DNA from: Candidatus Avigastranaerophilus faecigallinarum
Lineage (GTDB): Bacteria; Cyanobacteriota; Vampirovibrionia; Gastranaerophilales; Gastranaerophilaceae
DNA length: 33,241 nt
Direction: 5' to 3'
Assembly (NCBI GenBank): GCA_018716565.1
Contig: DVJT01000149.1
Coordinates: 1-33,241, forward strand
Below are positions 30,611 through 33,241 of the stretch, piece by piece. Position 1 is the first letter of the stretch. The number at the start of each line of letters is the position of its first letter. Below the pieces are notes generated by a model. The model was not told the DNA's origin, made no database searches, and saw only the letters and a list, made by a program, of their open reading frames with translations. The position numbers and the translations under genes are program-made.

Positions 30611-33106
30611 TCAAAATTTCTTAAGTTGAGCAAATGTTGCGTCTAGAGCTTTTGTTCCTTGGTTTCCAAAGTCAACAATTATCATAGAGGAAGAACCAAT
30701 TTCTTTTATTTCAACAACTTTGCCAACACCGAATTTAGAGTGAAAAACTCTATCCCCATTGGAAAATTCAGTTTTTGATTGAAATGTTTGTTTGGGTTCA
30801 TTTACCTCATTAACAGAAGATGTAGAAATTTGTTCTGACTCTTTTCTTTTTTTCTCTAGAAGAAGTCGTTTTATAGGGTTATCTTCAAGAAGTTCTTTCA
30901 TTTTTTCTTCTTCTTGTTTTTTTCTTTCTTCAGCATTTATTTGATTATTTTTGCTTTTTACAACAAAACTTGTATTATGTTGAACTCTTTTTTGAGGCGC
31001 AATAAAACCTTTTCCAAAGGATGTAGTTGCTTTAATACTTCCATCAGAATTTTCTTCAAGGCGTCTTGATTTTATTGTTTCTACAGCTTTTTTGAAAGTA
31101 GTATTTTGATTATATGAATTATTTGAATTTGAATATTCAGATTCAGAATAATCAATTAAATTTTGAGGGATTTCCGATAAAAATCGGCTTGGATTGTAAT
31201 ATTTATAATCACCCCACATTTTACGTCTTTTTGCACAGCTTAAATAAAGGTTCTTTTTAGCTCTTGTAATACCAACATACATTAGTCTTCTTTCTTCTTC
31301 CATTTCATTAGGCGCGTCTAATGAGCGGCTATGAGGGAAGATTCCTTCTTCAAGACCTGACAGAAATACGGTATCAAATTCAAGCCCCTTTGCACTATGA
31401 AGAGTCATAAGTGTTAGTGCTTTTGTATCATCTACATAAGAATCAATATCACTTACAAGTGAAACTTGTGACAAAAACTCACCTAAAATATCATTGTCTT
31501 GTGGCACAAATTCCTTTGCAACACTTAAAAATTCTTGTAAGTTATCAATTCTGCTTTCAGCTGTTGTTTCATCTTCTGTTTCTTTTATTTCCTGAATATA
31601 GCCGGATTTTTCAAGAACATAGCTAATAAAAGCAGGTAAATCCATTTTGGTAAATTGATTTTGAAAATCAATAATTAAACTATAGAACGCAGTTAATTTT
31701 GTTTTAACAGCAGAAGTAAATTCATCATATTCTTCAAGATCTTGAAGTACTTCCATAAACTTTAATCCTGATTTATCAGCAATTTCAAGTAATTTTTCAA
31801 CGGTAGCAGGACCAATTGCACGTTTAGGAACATTTATTATTCTACGTAAGCTTTGTGAATCACTTGGATTATATATCAATTTTAAATAAGCGATTATATC
31901 TTTAATTTCTTTTCTGTCGTAGAATTTTAGACCACCAACAACTTTATATGGTATGTTATTAGCCATACAAGCTTCTTCAATAGCTCTTGATTGTGAGTTT
32001 GTTCTATATAAAACAGCCATATCAGAAAGTGATTCAGTCAAAGACAAACGTCTGACTTCTCTAACAAGGTGAAGTGCTTCATCTGCTTCATCATTAGCTT
32101 GATACAAACTTAGATTATGACCTTTTCCTAAATTAGAATATAAATTTTTGCTAATACGTTGTTTATTATTGCAAATTACAGCATTAGCTGCTTCTAAAAT
32201 TGTTTCAGCCGAACGATAATTCTGTTCTAATTTAATTAAATGTGTTTTTCTAAAAGTTGATTGAAGATTTAAAATTATTCTATAGTCAGCTCCACGCCAG
32301 CTATATATAGATTGGTCGACATCGCCTACAACGCAAAGACTTTTTTCTTCCGGAATATCTTCTTCTTCTTTGTCATTAGTATAAATAGATTTGATTAACT
32401 TATATTGACATAAGTTTGTATCTTGAAACTCGTCAACTAAAATATGTTTAAACCTGTTGAAATATTTTTCTCTTACTACTTGAGATTGTTCAAGCAGCTT
32501 AACAGCAAGAACAAGCATGTCATCAAAATCAAGTGCATTATTTGCTTGAAGTTGCTTTTGGTATTCCATAAATATTTGTGCATATTTTTCAGTTCTGTAA
32601 TCTCTTGCTTTTGTAGCATAAGTATATGCGTCATACATTTTGTTTTTTGCATTTGAAATGATTGTTTTCAACAATTTAGGCTGATAGATTTTTTCATCTA
32701 AACTGCAATTTTTTATTGCTGTTTTTAGAATGGAATTAGAATCAGTATCATCATAAATAACAAATTTATTATCGTATGATTTGCCGTTTTCATCTTTATA
32801 TTCAGCGATATCAGTTCTTAAAATCCTTCCTGAAATAGAGTGAAAAGTGCCAATCCACATCTTTTTGGCTTTTTCTTCTCCTATCATTTTAGAAAGTCTT
32901 TCTACCATTTCTTTTGCCGCTTTGTTAGTAAAAGTTACAGCTAAAATTTCGTATGGTGAAACACCTGAGTTAACTAAATTTGCAATTCTTGTTGTTAAAA
33001 CTTTTGTTTTTCCGCAACCTGCACCTGCAAGAACAAGAATAGTTCCTTTATCTTGAAGTACGGCTTCCTGTTGTTCTCTATTTAATCCCGTTAATAAATC
33101 TGTCAT
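30611..33106 (-). CDS. pcrA: UvrD/PcrA-type superfamily 1A DNA helicase
   Basis: This ATP-dependent 3'-5' DNA helicase acts in repair and replication-fork maintenance. Its 831 residues contain the Q motif LNREQQEAV (8-16), Walker A GAGCGKT (28-34; the usual Ser is Cys), TFTNKAAKEM motif Ia (~58), DEFQDT (~225), GDVDQSIYSWRGA motif III, QNYRS motif IV, TLHSAKGLEFD motif V and VGITRAKKNLYL motif VI. After the core comes a ~130-residue charged linker, then a C-terminal Tudor-like domain (NGDRVFHSKFGVGKVVEI to the end), as in PcrA from Gram-positives and cyanobacteria. The linker makes it about 80-100 residues longer than typical PcrA. No strong Shine-Dalgarno precedes the ATG. Confidence is high. 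Confidence 0.93.
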   Translation of the reverse strand: MTDLLTGLNREQQEAVLQDKGTILVLAGAGCGKTKVLTTRIANLVNSGVSPYEILAVTFTNKAAKEMVERLSKMIGEEKAKKMWIGTFHSISGRILRTDIAEYKDENGKSYDNKFVIYDDTDSNSILKTAIKNCSLDEKIYQPKLLKTIISNAKNKMYDAYTYATKARDYRTEKYAQIFMEYQKQLQANNALDFDDMLVLAVKLLEQSQVVREKYFNRFKHILVDEFQDTNLCQYKLIKSIYTNDKEEEDIPEEKSLCVVGDVDQSIYSWRGADYRIILNLQSTFRKTHLIKLEQNYRSAETILEAANAVICNNKQRISKNLYSNLGKGHNLSLYQANDEADEALHLVREVRRLSLTESLSDMAVLYRTNSQSRAIEEACMANNIPYKVVGGLKFYDRKEIKDIIAYLKLIYNPSDSQSLRRIINVPKRAIGPATVEKLLEIADKSGLKFMEVLQDLEEYDEFTSAVKTKLTAFYSLIIDFQNQFTKMDLPAFISYVLEKSGYIQEIKETEDETTAESRIDNLQEFLSVAKEFVPQDNDILGEFLSQVSLVSDIDSYVDDTKALTLMTLHSAKGLEFDTVFLSGLEEGIFPHSRSLDAPNEMEEERRLMYVGITRAKKNLYLSCAKRRKMWGDYKYYNPSRFLSEIPQNLIDYSESEYSNSNNSYNQNTTFKKAVETIKSRRLEENSDGSIKATTSFGKGFIAPQKRVQHNTSFVVKSKNNQINAEERKKQEEEKMKELLEDNPIKRLLLEKKRKESEQISTSSVNEVNEPKQTFQSKTEFSNGDRVFHSKFGVGKVVEIKEIGSSSMIIVDFGNQGTKALDATFAQLKKF

Positions 33107-33153
33107 AGTAATTGCTTTTATAAAATTATATACAATGATATTATATTATAAAA

Positions 33154-33241
33154 ATGAGTTTTAATTTTAAAAATAAAGGATTGATTTTGAAAAACAGTTA
33201 TAATCATATCTCTGCAAATTATTTGAGTTTTATTTTAAATA
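33154..33241 (+). CDS. Start of an unidentified open frame running off the window
   Basis: From the ATG at 33154 the frame is open to the last base (29 codons). It is divergent from pcrA with 47 bp between starts. An in-frame TTG at 33187 is preceded by AAAGGA at good spacing and would begin MKNSYNHISANYLSF, so the true start is uncertain. Nothing in the short peptide identifies a family. In DNA this AT-rich a 29-codon open frame is weak evidence; the Shine-Dalgarno is the main support. Confidence 0.4.
   Translation, partial: MSFNFKNKGLILKNSYNHISANYLSFILN

Noticed and set aside
1-33241. CRISPR arrays, tRNA, rRNA, transposases or prophage genes
   Set aside because: No regularly spaced direct repeats, no recognisable cloverleaf or rRNA segments, and no transposase or phage structural proteins were seen; the only mobile-type gene is the small recombinase-like one.

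Overview
The window is AT-rich (roughly 25-33 % GC by eye) and gene-dense. It encodes a diderm bacterium: there is a TolC-type outer-membrane channel, a WavE-type lipopolysaccharide-synthesis domain and an MsbA-like flippase. The best guess for the organism is the non-photosynthetic cyanobacterial sister group (Vampirovibrionia/Melainabacteria, perhaps Gastranaerophilales). This rests on a possible Tic20-like membrane protein and on the N-terminal tail ending DTISFSGR in the 14979-16478 protein, a tail type I associate with that group. It is an inference from memory, not a database result.

Region 1 (1-8724, all on the minus strand) is a surface-polysaccharide operon with overlapping or abutting genes. 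Read 5' to 3' it carries: a GDPD-like phosphodiesterase, a HAD phosphatase, two sugar-type nucleotidyltransferases (the second gene, lying first, looks catalytically dead), a membrane O-acyltransferase whose 3' end contains an 8-G tract, a cupin, a small winged-helix-like protein of unknown function, a large fusion ending in a WavE domain, and a GT8 glycosyltransferase cut by the window edge. Just upstream (8786-9331) lies a small, partly degenerate tyrosine-recombinase-like gene. The set looks like a cassette that makes and attaches a nucleotide-activated, phosphate-linked decoration.

Region 2 (9488-14904) holds a GT39/ArnT-like membrane glycosyltransferase (minus) divergent from a DPM1-like polyprenyl-phosphate sugar synthase (plus). 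These are a likely donor/acceptor pair. TolC and a GlmS-like isomerase without a glutaminase domain follow.

Region 3 (14979-20757) holds a protein with all the synthetase motifs of RelA/SpoT enzymes separated by unusual insertions. Converging on it are a small Tic20-like membrane protein and a TPR protein with a strong, apparently leaderless promoter. Next come a UDP-glucuronate decarboxylase (UDP-xylose synthesis) and an MsbA-like ABC exporter that overlap by 4 bp.

Region 4 (20849-30272, plus) holds a radical SAM protein with extra N-terminal cysteines and a GT5 glycogen/starch synthase with a ~240-residue membrane-anchor and coiled-coil extension. Two tandem TPR-GT9-like fusion proteins and RlmD (23S rRNA m5U methyltransferase) follow, ending at a perfect hairpin terminator. 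Region 5 (30303-33241) holds a small CopG-type regulator, PcrA helicase and the start of a divergent open frame running off the window.

I saw no tRNA, rRNA, CRISPR array or insertion sequence. No stretch longer than 300 bases lacks a gene.
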